Position numbers and translations under genes: made by a program
In this document: one piece after another, positions 8,044 to 15,382 of the stretch
Position numbering within the stretch: position 1 is the first letter of the stretch
Layout of the letters: each line of letters starts with the position of its first letter
Notes under the pieces: model-generated
Told to the model about the DNA's origin: nothing
What the model saw: the letters and a program-made list of their open reading frames with translations, nothing else
The model's database searches: none
IMG/VR virus record: IMGVR_UViG_3300036985_003484
Location: 1-26,715 of that record
DNA length: 26,715 nucleotides
Source: a virus
Strand: one strand, 5' to 3'

Positions 8044-8478
8044 TTAGTTAATTATTTTAATTAAAGTTTCTATCTGCTCTGCTGATAGGCTTTCAGGGAG
8101 AAGTTTTTCATTAATCATCTTGAGTTCTAGAGTTACCTCTTTGTCAAGCTCAATGTTTACATCTGCAATCTGTTGCTTACGAGCATTAATTTCATCCATG
8201 TGTTCTGCCTCCATTGCTTTCAATCCCTCTTCGTTTTCAGCCTGCATAAACTCCTGTGCTTTTCTAGAGAGTTCAATAAATTCTTCAGATGGAGCAGCCA
8301 TAACTTCTAAAAAGTCAAGTTCTTTCTTGATTACGTCACAATCTTTTAGGACAATCATTGCATACTTAACTCCTTTTTCTCCACGAGTTTCATGTAATAC
8401 TTTGTACATTTCTAAAAACTCTCTACGAGTAGCGGTGATGTTCACACCGTATCTCTTTTCTTGTTCAACTACGTTCAT
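8044..8478 (-). CDS. Helical charged protein, possible assembly chaperone (DUF1617-like pattern), 144 aa
   Basis: A 144-aa, almost entirely helical protein rich in Glu, Lys and Leu. It starts MNVVEQEKRYGVNITATRRE, has a central EEFIELSRKAQEFMQAENEE segment and ends with PESLSAEQIETLIKIIN. The layout is an N-terminal beta/helix element, two long amphipathic helices and a closing 'I..LLP.SLS..QI..L' element. It resembles small phage proteins such as the DUF1617 family, several of which are encoded beside tail genes and have been suggested to act in tail assembly. The resemblance is one of pattern only. The gene follows the fibre gene after 26 nt of A-rich leader and precedes two beta-rich appendage genes. 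Confidence 0.6.
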   Translation of the reverse strand: MNVVEQEKRYGVNITATRREFLEMYKVLHETRGEKGVKYAMIVLKDCDVIKKELDFLEVMAAPSEEFIELSRKAQEFMQAENEEGLKAMEAEHMDEINARKQQIADVNIELDKEVTLELKMINEKLLPESLSAEQIETLIKIIN

Positions 8479-8504
8479 AACTATTTGTTTTTGGTTTTTA
8501 CTTA

Positions 8505-9779
8505 TTATTCAGCAGTATCATATACTCTGATCCACTTGTCTACTCCGTTAATTTGAATTCTTATTGCTCCAAATTTAGCAGATGCAGAAGCTGTAGAACT
8601 AGAGATTGAGTTAGCTGATGCTGCTCCTGAAGTTCCTGTAAAGTTAGTAAATGGAAGTGTACTTCCTCCTGCAGATTGAATTACTTTCCCCCCTGTCCCT
8701 GTAGTGGTAGTTCCTGGAGCAATTACAACATTACCAGCAACTCCTGAACTAGAACTACCTGCTGTTAAGTAAGCACTTCCTCCAGTTCCACTGGCCGCTC
8801 CACCTGCTTCAAATGTAGCAGAACCACCATTACCAGAACCTACTCCAGGACTTCCAGCTCTTACAAGTATTGCTCCTGCATTACCTGTTCCAGAAGCATT
8901 TCCTCCAAATATTGAAAGAGACCCAGCTGCTACGTTAGCAACTGATGCACTTGCTCCTTGAATTGTAAAGTTACCAGGAGTAGCTGTAGCAAGCATTTCT
9001 AGACTTTGTGTAATTGCACCATTTAAAGCAATACCACTATTTACGTTTAAGTCATAAGTGTAGAAAGCAGTAGGAGTAGAGCCACCTACAAATACTTTAC
9101 CTGTACTATTAACTGCTACACCTTCATTTTGACCATCACCACTTAACCATCCTAAACCGTAAATATTATATCCAGCTCCGTTTAAGTTAGCAGTTAATGT
9201 AGTTAAACTTGCTGCAATTGTAATAGCTCCTGAAGCATTAGTTACAGTTACGTTAGTTCCTGCAGTTAATGTTGCAAGAACTGGAGATAAACCCGTACGT
9301 CCGATTGGAATTTGACCGTTAGTTGCAACTCCTAATGCTGTTAAAGCTGAAGTTCCATTCCCTACAAACAAACTATTGCTTGTTAAAGTAGCTAGGCCTG
9401 TACCACCGTTAGCAACAGGTAATGTTCCTGATATCCCACTAGTTAAACTTACAGGACCAGTTACAAATAAAGATGTAGCATTGTTACAAAGAGATAAGTC
9501 AATATTAGCAGGATTTACTTGTAAAACAATATTGTTACTTACAGTACTAACTGTTAGTAAACTATCAAAAGACTTAATCCCTTTAAAATTTAAAGTATTC
9601 TTATTTGTTATATTTACATATAACAGCTCACTACTTGTTCCTATTGTATTAAAATTTGGAAACAAATCTTGAATCAACAACTTATAGTTAGCTGCAGTTC
9701 CGTCTGCTAAAGGAAGATAGTGAGTAGCTCCTATGCTTGTTTTAGCAATTAGTGTAAGTGAACTTATAGGTAATGACAT
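8505..9779 (-). CDS. Fibre protein with ANGGTG element (tail or head fibre), 424 aa
   Basis: The N-terminal 120 residues begin MSLPISSLTLIAKTSIGATH and contain YLPLADGTAANYKL, a module I recall at the base of phage fibres of Bacteroidota. Residues 119-133 read TLPVANGGTGLATLT, the classic fibre-stalk element, followed by Gly/Ala/Ser/Thr-rich repeats that fit a trimeric beta stalk. The C-terminus has GAIRIQINGVDKWIRVYDTAE-like sequence, probably a small beta tip or trimerization element. There is no endosialidase or lyase motif. It should form a receptor-facing or decorating fibre on tail or head. ATG 9779 lies 1 nt after the preceding stop. The stalk codons are biased to GCA, GGA and ACT, as expected in a low-GC genome. 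Confidence 0.85.
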   Translation of the reverse strand: MSLPISSLTLIAKTSIGATHYLPLADGTAANYKLLIQDLFPNFNTIGTSSELLYVNITNKNTLNFKGIKSFDSLLTVSTVSNNIVLQVNPANIDLSLCNNATSLFVTGPVSLTSGISGTLPVANGGTGLATLTSNSLFVGNGTSALTALGVATNGQIPIGRTGLSPVLATLTAGTNVTVTNASGAITIAASLTTLTANLNGAGYNIYGLGWLSGDGQNEGVAVNSTGKVFVGGSTPTAFYTYDLNVNSGIALNGAITQSLEMLATATPGNFTIQGASASVANVAAGSLSIFGGNASGTGNAGAILVRAGSPGVGSGNGGSATFEAGGAASGTGGSAYLTAGSSSSGVAGNVVIAPGTTTTGTGGKVIQSAGGSTLPFTNFTGTSGAASANSISSSTASASAKFGAIRIQINGVDKWIRVYDTAE

Positions 9780-9780
9780 G

Positions 9781-10215
9781 TTATTCTAATTTTATTTTGG
9801 ATGAGTCTTCTAAGTAAATAAACGACAGATCTTCTAAGAAAAGGTAAGGAGTGGTATCCACTATAACTACCCCAGCTGTAGAATCTGATATAATACAGTC
9901 TTTACAATATGATAGAGTAAAGTAATTTACAAATGTTTGAATGTATGGAACATTGCTTGATGGAAGAACGGCTCCTGAGTAAGATACTCCTGGCATATCA
10001 GCCCCATTAAATATACAGTCTAAAGACGATGTTTTATCTTTTCTATTTAGAAGATAAAGAACTAGTTCTAGTTTTTTAAGTTCTAAAGTTGAGCATTTTA
10101 CTCCCCCTACAACTTTGTTGTAAAAGCCAGTACCTTTAGTGGCAAGACATAGCCCTAAAGTGCTCAACATTTGGTCGAACGTTACATTATTTATTCTATC
10201 TGGAACGTACCCCAT
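9781..10215 (-). CDS. Unknown late protein, Cys-containing, 144 aa
   Basis: The 144-aa protein begins MGYVPDRINNVTFDQMLSTL and has a helical N-terminal half (a LELKKLELVLYLLNRKDKTS segment) and a beta-rich C-terminal half ending TPYLFLEDLSFIYLEDSSK. Six cysteines (including LGLCLA, GVKCST, LDCIF, YCKDC) are spread through it. It sits directly between a Cys-rich protein and the fibre gene, 9 nt from the former and 1 nt from the latter, so it probably belongs to the same appendage or connector. I do not recognise a family. There is no signal peptide or membrane segment. Confidence 0.65.
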   Translation of the reverse strand: MGYVPDRINNVTFDQMLSTLGLCLATKGTGFYNKVVGGVKCSTLELKKLELVLYLLNRKDKTSSLDCIFNGADMPGVSYSGAVLPSSNVPYIQTFVNYFTLSYCKDCIISDSTAGVVIVDTTPYLFLEDLSFIYLEDSSKIKLE

Positions 10216-10224
10216 ATTTCCTGT

Positions 10225-10719
10225 TTAACATCCACAAGCACAAACTTCCGTACAGAATTCTTTGGCTTTGGTGTATTTATTAATTGCGTCAGTTACATTG
10301 TTGTTAATTGCACTGTACTTAGCAGATTCTGCTAGCAAGTGAACTTTTTCTGCTCTATGCAGATCCTCATCACAACGATCACAATCACATGTGCAATTAA
10401 TTGCATCATTTACTAGAGTGGCTATACAGCAATCTAGTTCACAGGTTCCTACTGCATATTTTTCAAGGCTTACAGGTGCAGAAGTTAAGGAATCAATTGT
10501 TATTACCCCATTAAAAACTTCATTGGCTTGTATAGATGTAATCTCCCATTGCCAAACTGAACCACCTGTATTAGTCACCGTACCTATAGTAGCTGAAGTA
10601 AAAGTAGTAGTGGTAATCTCGTTAGTAAAATTTGCTGGGGTTGGTTGCCCTAGAAACAAAGCAGTTAATGTTTTGCAGTCAGCAGAGATTGTAACACTGG
10701 TAATTGAGGTAATTGCCAT
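10225..10719 (-). CDS. Two-domain protein: beta-sandwich plus Cys-rich helical tail, 164 aa
   Basis: Residues 1-85 (MAITSITSVTISADCKTLTA and onward) look like an Ig-like or fibronectin-like beta domain rich in Thr. Residues about 93-122 contain a dense cysteine block (CELDCCIATL, NCTCDCDRCDEDL). The remainder is helical (HLLAESAKYSAINNNVTDAI) and ends with CTEVCACGC. Thirteen cysteines in 164 residues suggest metal binding, or disulphide cross-links in the mature virion. I recall comparable 'CDC..CD.....AEK.HL......YSA' proteins next to fibre genes in phages of Bacteroidota, with no assigned function. The gene starts the transcription unit after the terminator at 10749-10779. A CTTTA-type box lies 19 nt upstream of the ATG. 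Confidence 0.7.
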   Translation of the reverse strand: MAITSITSVTISADCKTLTALFLGQPTPANFTNEITTTTFTSATIGTVTNTGGSVWQWEITSIQANEVFNGVITIDSLTSAPVSLEKYAVGTCELDCCIATLVNDAINCTCDCDRCDEDLHRAEKVHLLAESAKYSAINNNVTDAINKYTKAKEFCTEVCACGC

Positions 10720-10738
10720 TAGAACTTAAATTATATGG

Positions 10739-10746
10739 TAAAGATA
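10739..10746 (-). promoter_or_regulatory. TATCTTTA box before the Cys-rich 164-aa gene
   Basis: Minus strand TATCTTTA directly follows the terminator T-run, in the same arrangement as after the MCP terminator, and 19 nt upstream of the ATG. It is a candidate promoter that restarts transcription of the appendage genes. Confidence 0.4.
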
Positions 10747-10748
10747 AT

Positions 10749-10779
10749 AAAAAGTAGGGGATTTGACTCCCCTACTTTT
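10749..10779 (-). terminator. Strong intrinsic terminator after the 339-aa gene
   Basis: Minus strand AAAAGTAGGGG, an 8-nt loop and CCCCTACTTTT form a perfect 11-bp stem whose 3' arm ends in a run of five T. It lies 16 nt after the stop of the 339-aa gene. Confidence 0.88.
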
Positions 10780-10795
10780 AAAAATAAATTTCAGA

Positions 10796-11815
10796 TTAAG
10801 AGAACAATTGCTCAGAATCAGTACCACCAGTGTACCCGAATACTGTAGCAAAATCAGAACCTGTAGCTTCTGCAGCATAAGATAAAGCAGTAGAGCTAGC
10901 ACCCACATAGATACGAATAGTGTTCAATTCACCTGCACGAGCAATACCAGTACTTGAAGGCCAAGCATGTGCATATTGAATTTCAATTACATCGTATTTG
11001 AATGTAGGTTGAGCAAACTCAGGGAATGCAAATGGGAAATACATACGGTTGAAGTTACCATAACGAGCACGTTGCTTTTTCTCATCACCTAAAGCTATAA
11101 GGTAGTTAGAAGCAGCAGTAGGAGTAGCCATAGTAGCAGCGACACTAGTAACAAAGTTGTTAGTAGATCCGTCAGAATACTGAGCAATCAAATCAAATTC
11201 TACACCAAAGTGACGAGCAGTAAGTACCAAAGTACTAGTACCACTTGTAGCAAAGATTGCATTCAAAGTTGGGTTAGCAGCAATTGCAGTTCTAACATAA
11301 TCACCAAGAGTGGTAGTAGTGTAAGTTCCAGCAGGTACTTCAATGTTGAAGATCATACGACCAGCAGCAAAGTTACCAATCAATGGGAAAGTGTAACCAG
11401 CACCAGAAAGGTCATTTGCACTAGAAGAAGGAGCAGCAAAACTGTTATAATCAACAGGTGCAGTACGAAGTGCAATACGGATCATTACAGCTTTAGAAGC
11501 AGTCGGAGCTGCTGACCAAGTAACTGTTTGAACTTGTACTTGAGGAATTACAGAAGTCCACTCACGGTAGTTGATACGTTTGATATCCTTTACATCGATG
11601 ATAGGAGAAGCAATTGGATTACCAGAAGGCATTGTTTGCACAATTTGGATGCGTTTCTTTGTAGTCAAAGCTGCATCATCATCATAAGTAGAGTTATCCA
11701 CATCCCACACACCTAATTTAGAAGCTGTAACAGCTGCAGTATTAGCAAATGTAGTAGTGTCATACATAGCAGGATCGTTAATTACGAATACCTGATTTAG
11801 ATTTTGAGGTGCCAT
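10796..11815 (-). CDS. Probable abundant virion protein (auxiliary capsid or tail protein), 339 aa
   Basis: The product starts MAPQNLNQVFVINDPAMYDT and is rich in Ala, Thr, Phe and beta-type segments, with few charged residues. That is the composition of an abundant self-assembling structural protein. Visible stretches include KRINYREWTSVIPQVQVQTV, PAGTYTTTTLGDYVRTAI and ARYGNFNRMYFPFAFPEFAQ. There is no catalytic motif, signal peptide or coil. The gene is isolated by regulatory signals: a 37-nt leader with a CTTTA-type box before it and an 11-bp stem terminator after it. The only other gene here with its own terminator is the MCP. I infer a high-copy component such as an auxiliary capsid, tube or main connector protein; family unknown. 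Confidence 0.75.
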   Translation of the reverse strand: MAPQNLNQVFVINDPAMYDTTTFANTAAVTASKLGVWDVDNSTYDDDAALTTKKRIQIVQTMPSGNPIASPIIDVKDIKRINYREWTSVIPQVQVQTVTWSAAPTASKAVMIRIALRTAPVDYNSFAAPSSSANDLSGAGYTFPLIGNFAAGRMIFNIEVPAGTYTTTTLGDYVRTAIAANPTLNAIFATSGTSTLVLTARHFGVEFDLIAQYSDGSTNNFVTSVAATMATPTAASNYLIALGDEKKQRARYGNFNRMYFPFAFPEFAQPTFKYDVIEIQYAHAWPSSTGIARAGELNTIRIYVGASSTALSYAAEATGSDFATVFGYTGGTDSEQLFS

Positions 11816-11821
11816 TTTGTT

Positions 11822-11829
11822 TAAAGTTT
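11822..11829 (-). promoter_or_regulatory. AAACTTTA box before the 339-aa gene
   Basis: Minus strand AAACTTTA inside AACGCCTAAACTTTAAA (11836-11820), 6 nt before the ATG. It is nearly the same as the MCP leader (AACGCAAATTAACTTTAAA) and lies in a 37-nt gap. Confidence 0.35.
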
Positions 11830-11852
11830 AGGCGTTTAACACATTATATTAA

Positions 11853-12989
11853 TTATTCACTCTCGAATGTTTCCATCGTTTGAGTTTGATACCTTGGGTC
11901 TTGAATACCTTCCAGTATACTTTTTACAGTCATCTCAACAATTTCATGGTGAGTGTGAACGGCTAATTCACATCCTACTCCATTAGTATATGAGATTTCT
12001 ACAGGTTTCCGAATGTATTTTATTTTAACATTCGGTACTACAAATTGATTATCGGTGTAAACATCGATGTAATTTTCTTCGATTGTATATATTGGTTCAT
12101 GGTACCAACTCATATTGAATGGGTCATCCATCATATACAGTATATCATCATGCTGTCCAAATGAAGCTAAGCTTATTCTATAGCTTCCTGTTGGATAGGT
12201 TCTAGTCGTTTTAGTAGTTGTTTCAGTTACAGAGTGTTGTACATAAATTGCACTTGCCATATTACCGTTTAATATCCAAGTTGACTGTACTGAAACAGGG
12301 TTTCCTCCCCCCCAAATTGTGCCGTCCCAAGAAGTATTGATTAAATAAACTTGGTTGCTATCTAAATATGGGTTCTGTTGAGAAGTAGCTCCAGCTGTTC
12401 CTTCTGGAAAAGACATTGCTGGTCTTATACCAAAGTTATAGTTGTTGCTATCATACAGTTGGTCTGTTGTAATTGTTTCTCCAACAGGAAGATTCATTAT
12501 TCCTTCCCAATTTCCCACTGCAGTACTCCATCTAGCAAAGGTAGTTAATACATATCCAGGTGCAGGAGGAGTTAAATCTACTCTAACACCACTTGAAACT
12601 TTTGACACTGGGGTTATTAAACTTTGTATATCTACATTACAAGTAAAGTAAACATTAGCTCTTACTGATATTAAGAACAAATAGTCTAGTGGAAAGGTAT
12701 ACCGATCCACATAGACATTTGAATAATTTGAAGTATAGACAAGTCCTTCAGCAGTAGTATCACCTGAGTTTTCTACCAATAAGTTACGAAGGTCGTCTAT
12801 TCTTTTCTGTGACTGCTCGAAACCTTTCCCCAAACGATTAGACGTGTAGTTAAATCTTTGCTTGATGAATCTCATCATAGCAAGGTTCAACTCATGGTCG
12901 ATCTCCTGAGGTAATAAGTTGTCAACCTGGAAGGAGGCAATTTTTTGCACTCCTTGGTTGACAGCTATATGCATTTCGTTAACAGTCAT
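11853..12989 (-). CDS. Head-tail connector (ring/adaptor) candidate, 378 aa
   Basis: The N-terminal third is helical (MTVNEMHIAVNQGVQKIASF, EIDHELNLAMMRFIKQRF, EQSQKRIDDLRNLLVEN), and a PLDYLFLISVRANVYF strand pattern follows. A large inserted region with Trp, Tyr and Asn (residues about 140-260) precedes a DDILYMMDDPFNMSWYHEPI segment and a C-terminal element (ELAVHTHHEIVEMTVKSILE). Helical 'N.....E.D..LN.A...F.KQR' openings and an 'ELP...H.EIV......L.' ending are shared with connector or adaptor proteins of many podoviruses and Bacteroidota phages that bind below the portal. Position, two genes after the MCP, supports this. The inserted domain may be surface exposed. Confidence 0.65.
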   Translation of the reverse strand: MTVNEMHIAVNQGVQKIASFQVDNLLPQEIDHELNLAMMRFIKQRFNYTSNRLGKGFEQSQKRIDDLRNLLVENSGDTTAEGLVYTSNYSNVYVDRYTFPLDYLFLISVRANVYFTCNVDIQSLITPVSKVSSGVRVDLTPPAPGYVLTTFARWSTAVGNWEGIMNLPVGETITTDQLYDSNNYNFGIRPAMSFPEGTAGATSQQNPYLDSNQVYLINTSWDGTIWGGGNPVSVQSTWILNGNMASAIYVQHSVTETTTKTTRTYPTGSYRISLASFGQHDDILYMMDDPFNMSWYHEPIYTIEENYIDVYTDNQFVVPNVKIKYIRKPVEISYTNGVGCELAVHTHHEIVEMTVKSILEGIQDPRYQTQTMETFESE

Positions 12990-13002
12990 TGACTAGTTAG
13001 TT

Positions 13003-13809
13003 TTAGTGTTTCACTTCTTTTAAACGAGCTCTCATAGTGTTTAATGCTCCAGAGTTCTTCTTGTTTTTGAAGTAGATGATTGTGTCTTTAATGTCTTCCC
13101 CTAAAGTCTCGTCTTCAAATATTACTTGATTTCCAATTCTTCTAAGTACTGACTGCTCAACCATTTCTTCAATTTCTGCACGTAGTTCTAGATCTGCATC
13201 TAAAGCATATCGTAAGAATTTGTCTGGACCAGCTTCTTTAAGCTCGTACAAATTGTTTTCAAGTTCAATTTCAGATAATCTTGAAGGATCTCCTGAAGTT
13301 AATACTCTTGTAATTGCTCTCATCTTGTCGAAGTTTCCAGTAAGCTTGATAAATTCCTTATCAGCATCCTTTTTAACTTGAACTTTAGCATGTTTCTTCA
13401 ACAAGTCTTTAGCTGGATCGTAGATGTAGAATCTCTTTTCAGAGTTGCCTCTCATCTCTTCCTCGTTTGCTGCAACTTGTCTGTGCTTTTTACACCATTG
13501 ATAATAGACAAAGTCCATTATATTTTCAGGCATACCAGTTTCATCTGTGTCAATGTTTAACTCAACTCCCTCGAAAGGAACTTTTAATGATAAACTTGCC
13601 CAGAAGTCTTTGGTCTTGTCTGGCCATTTCTCATGACCAGGTGGTACATCAATTACTTTTGAGAGAATTTTGTTTTCTTCTTCTCCATCCAATCCTTTGA
13701 GTGGCTGACGATTCACATAAATTGAACCGATTTTGATCTTTGCTCCTGCTCGGATCTCTTTTGGTAAGTGGTTTAAAACCTCTAACCTTCTGATAATAAC
13801 TGTCTTCAT
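13003..13809 (-). CDS. Conserved unknown late protein after MCP, 268 aa
   Basis: The 268-aa protein begins MKTVIIRRLEVLNHLPKEIR and has an early beta domain (a KIKIGSIYVNRQPLKGLDGE segment). A WPDKTKDFWASLSLKVPFEG element, a KRFYIYDPAKDLLKKHAKVQ segment and a long helical C-terminal half follow (ELRAEIEEMVEQSVLRRIGN, ending with IIYFKNKKNSGALNTMRARL). I remember highly similar proteins in phages of Bacteroidota directly downstream of the MCP, without a known function. The high charge, lack of membrane segments and place in the operon suggest a head completion or assembly factor. The gene begins a new unit: a terminator, then a CTTTA-type box and a 60-nt A-rich leader with a small hairpin. Confidence 0.7.
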   Translation of the reverse strand: MKTVIIRRLEVLNHLPKEIRAGAKIKIGSIYVNRQPLKGLDGEEENKILSKVIDVPPGHEKWPDKTKDFWASLSLKVPFEGVELNIDTDETGMPENIMDFVYYQWCKKHRQVAANEEEMRGNSEKRFYIYDPAKDLLKKHAKVQVKKDADKEFIKLTGNFDKMRAITRVLTSGDPSRLSEIELENNLYELKEAGPDKFLRYALDADLELRAEIEEMVEQSVLRRIGNQVIFEDETLGEDIKDTIIYFKNKKNSGALNTMRARLKEVKH

Positions 13810-13838
13810 CTTGTTTTTGTTCTTTTTGTTTTAGTAAG

Positions 13839-13863
13839 TATTAGGGGAAAGAATAACCTAATA
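13839..13863 (-). other. Leader hairpin before the 268-aa gene
   Basis: Minus strand TATTAGG, an 11-nt loop and CCTAATA form a 7-bp stem in the 5' leader, 30 nt before the ATG. It is followed by an A-rich stretch (AAAACAAAAAGAACAAAAAC). It may stabilise the mRNA or expose the start site. There is no T-run, so it is not a terminator. Confidence 0.35.
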
Positions 13864-13866
13864 TTT

Positions 13867-13882
13867 TAAAGCTATAAAGATA
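13867..13882 (-). promoter_or_regulatory. Tandem TATCTTTA-TAGCTTTA boxes before the 268-aa gene
   Basis: Minus strand TATCTTTA (13882-13875) and TAGCTTTA (13874-13867) stand head to tail immediately after the MCP terminator stem. The first is part of the 13-mer TTATCTTTATAGC also found before the portal gene. It would restart transcription for the connector block. Confidence 0.45.
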
Positions 13883-13913
13883 AAAAGGAGCAGGCAGAAC
13901 CTGCCCCTTTTTT
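13882..13913 (-). terminator. Strong intrinsic terminator after the MCP gene
   Basis: Minus strand: an A-run, GGGGCAGG, a 5-nt loop and CCTGCTCC (8-bp GC-rich stem with one G-T pair), then TTTTT. It begins 20 nt after the MCP stop and should end most MCP transcripts. Confidence 0.85.
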
Positions 13914-13932
13914 AGTGCAAACCAAACACAAA

Positions 13933-15354
13933 TTACGATGCAATACACTTAAGATCCAAGCTTGTATCGAAACGACGAAGTAAGATACCAGCAGTCTTAA
14001 GCATATGAACAGATGCACCGTCTATATCACTAGCACGGCTATCGTTGGAAGTAAATCCTTTAGGAACTACTGAACCAGCAACACACCAACGAAGTAACTC
14101 ACGACCTTTTTTATTGATCATTTGTAAGTTGTTTTCTCCGTCATAAGTTGACTGGTCAACGAATACCATACGGTAAGATTCAAGTGGAAGACCTGATACT
14201 GGGTGCTTCTGAGAAGCTTGAGCAACAGGACCATGATCAAACAAGTGAGACTTAACTACATTCACTGAATAACCATCAACGTGTTGGTAGCTAGTGAAGT
14301 AACCGGTGATTCCCAAGTTACGACCAGATCCAGTGATGAAGGTTGGTTGAGTTGTTTGTAAGAAAGAGTTAGCACCATAGTAAGACTTAAGAGCTTTGTC
14401 AAACTCACGAGCTCCACCAATACCAGTGTAAAGGGTAACTTGCTTGTCTGTAGCATCAGTCATACCATAGAACAAATCTCCAATTGTTTCTTCAAGTTTA
14501 GTTTGAGTCAACGTAGAGTAAGTGTCTTTGTTGATGATTTGCTCAAGAAGACCAGGACCTGAAATTACTGGTTGTCCGTTCTCATCCAACATGGTAGAAA
14601 TACCAGATGCATCGTGAGTTTTTTGACCGTACCAGTAGTACATTTCACACTCTTCTTTGAACTTCAACATGTGACGGTACTCTTCGTAATCCATCCACAA
14701 TTTAGTCTTGCTACCTTCTTTCAAAGGAAGTTCGAATTGTGCAACGTAATCTTTAGCATTTCCAGAGAAGTGGTAAGATTTACGGATAGTTCCAATTTTA
14801 GAACGAACTAAACCTGGAGCAGTCCAGTTAGAAGCATTTCCACGAGAGAAATCCACTCCAACGTTAGCATACAATTGACCCCAAAGAGCACCAGCAACTA
14901 CATCGTTAGCAGGAACGTTAGCAGTGTCAGGAGATACAATTTTCAAAGTATACTTCCAACCGTTTCCGTCTGCAATCGGCTCAGCCATGATACGTGCCAA
15001 TACACCTGATTGAGAAACAAGAGTGTAAGGGAATACAAACCATTTGTCTGGGAAAGTTAAGTAGAAAGGAGCTCCACCTGCACCAGCTGCTGCGGCCAAT
15101 CCAGTAACTACCGGACGAACATTAATTTCGTGTGTTTTAACACGGTACTCATACTCGAAACGATCGATAGATTTAGTGTTTCCAACACCTTCTGTTAAGA
15201 AAGATAATGGGAACTTTTTCTCTTCACGACCGGCTAGGTGAGTGATGATAGGAGATAACTCCTCTGGACGTTCCATAAGTGCATTAACCAACGAGTTAGT
15301 GTCGGTCATCTGACTATCGTTATAGTACGTCTTTAAAACTTGCATTACTGACAT
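13933..15354 (-). CDS. Major capsid protein (crAss-like, HK97 fold expected), 473 aa
   Basis: The length (473 aa), position (immediately after an acidic scaffold candidate and before a strong terminator) and sequence pattern identify this as the MCP. Visible stretches are an N-terminal helical region (TNSLVNALMERPEEL), RFEYEYRVKTHEINVRPVV, the central KTKLWMDYEEYRHMLKFKEE helix with a YYWYGQKTHDASG stretch, TLYTGIGGAREFDKALKSYY, and an ELLRWCVAGSVVPKGF segment near the C-terminus. In crAss-like MCPs I recall the same 'GP.LLEQI', 'TG.GG..EFD.A', 'F......G.' arrangement. The protein should form the icosahedral shell. There is no obvious prohead protease target or delta-domain; scaffolding is by the separate upstream gene. 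The leader carries a TAACTTTA box 13 nt before the ATG. Confidence 0.88.
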   Translation of the reverse strand: MSVMQVLKTYYNDSQMTDTNSLVNALMERPEELSPIITHLAGREEKKFPLSFLTEGVGNTKSIDRFEYEYRVKTHEINVRPVVTGLAAAAGAGGAPFYLTFPDKWFVFPYTLVSQSGVLARIMAEPIADGNGWKYTLKIVSPDTANVPANDVVAGALWGQLYANVGVDFSRGNASNWTAPGLVRSKIGTIRKSYHFSGNAKDYVAQFELPLKEGSKTKLWMDYEEYRHMLKFKEECEMYYWYGQKTHDASGISTMLDENGQPVISGPGLLEQIINKDTYSTLTQTKLEETIGDLFYGMTDATDKQVTLYTGIGGAREFDKALKSYYGANSFLQTTQPTFITGSGRNLGITGYFTSYQHVDGYSVNVVKSHLFDHGPVAQASQKHPVSGLPLESYRMVFVDQSTYDGENNLQMINKKGRELLRWCVAGSVVPKGFTSNDSRASDIDGASVHMLKTAGILLRRFDTSLDLKCIAS

Positions 15355-15367
15355 GATTCTTAGTTTT

Positions 15368-15375
15368 TAAAGTTA
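15368..15375 (-). promoter_or_regulatory. TAACTTTA box before the MCP gene
   Basis: Minus strand TAACTTTA lies within AACGCAAATTAACTTTAAA (15384-15366), 13 nt upstream of the MCP ATG. A very similar AACGCCTAAACTTTAAA stands before the 339-aa gene. It is a candidate promoter core or leader element for high expression. Confidence 0.35.
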
Positions 15376-15382
15376 ATTTGCG

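Noticed and set aside
8120-8530. 136-aa Ser/Leu-rich open frame on the plus strand
   Set aside because: Antisense to the helical 144-aa gene, an expected product of Glu/Lys/Met-rich codons read in reverse.
8505-9779. Possible tandem DNA repeats in the fibre gene
   Set aside because: The GGA/GCA/ACT-rich stretches reflect the repetitive stalk protein; no exact DNA repeat unit longer than a few codons was found.
14262-14456. 64-aa minus-strand frame inside the MCP gene
   Set aside because: Internal shifted frame within a strongly supported gene; no start signal.
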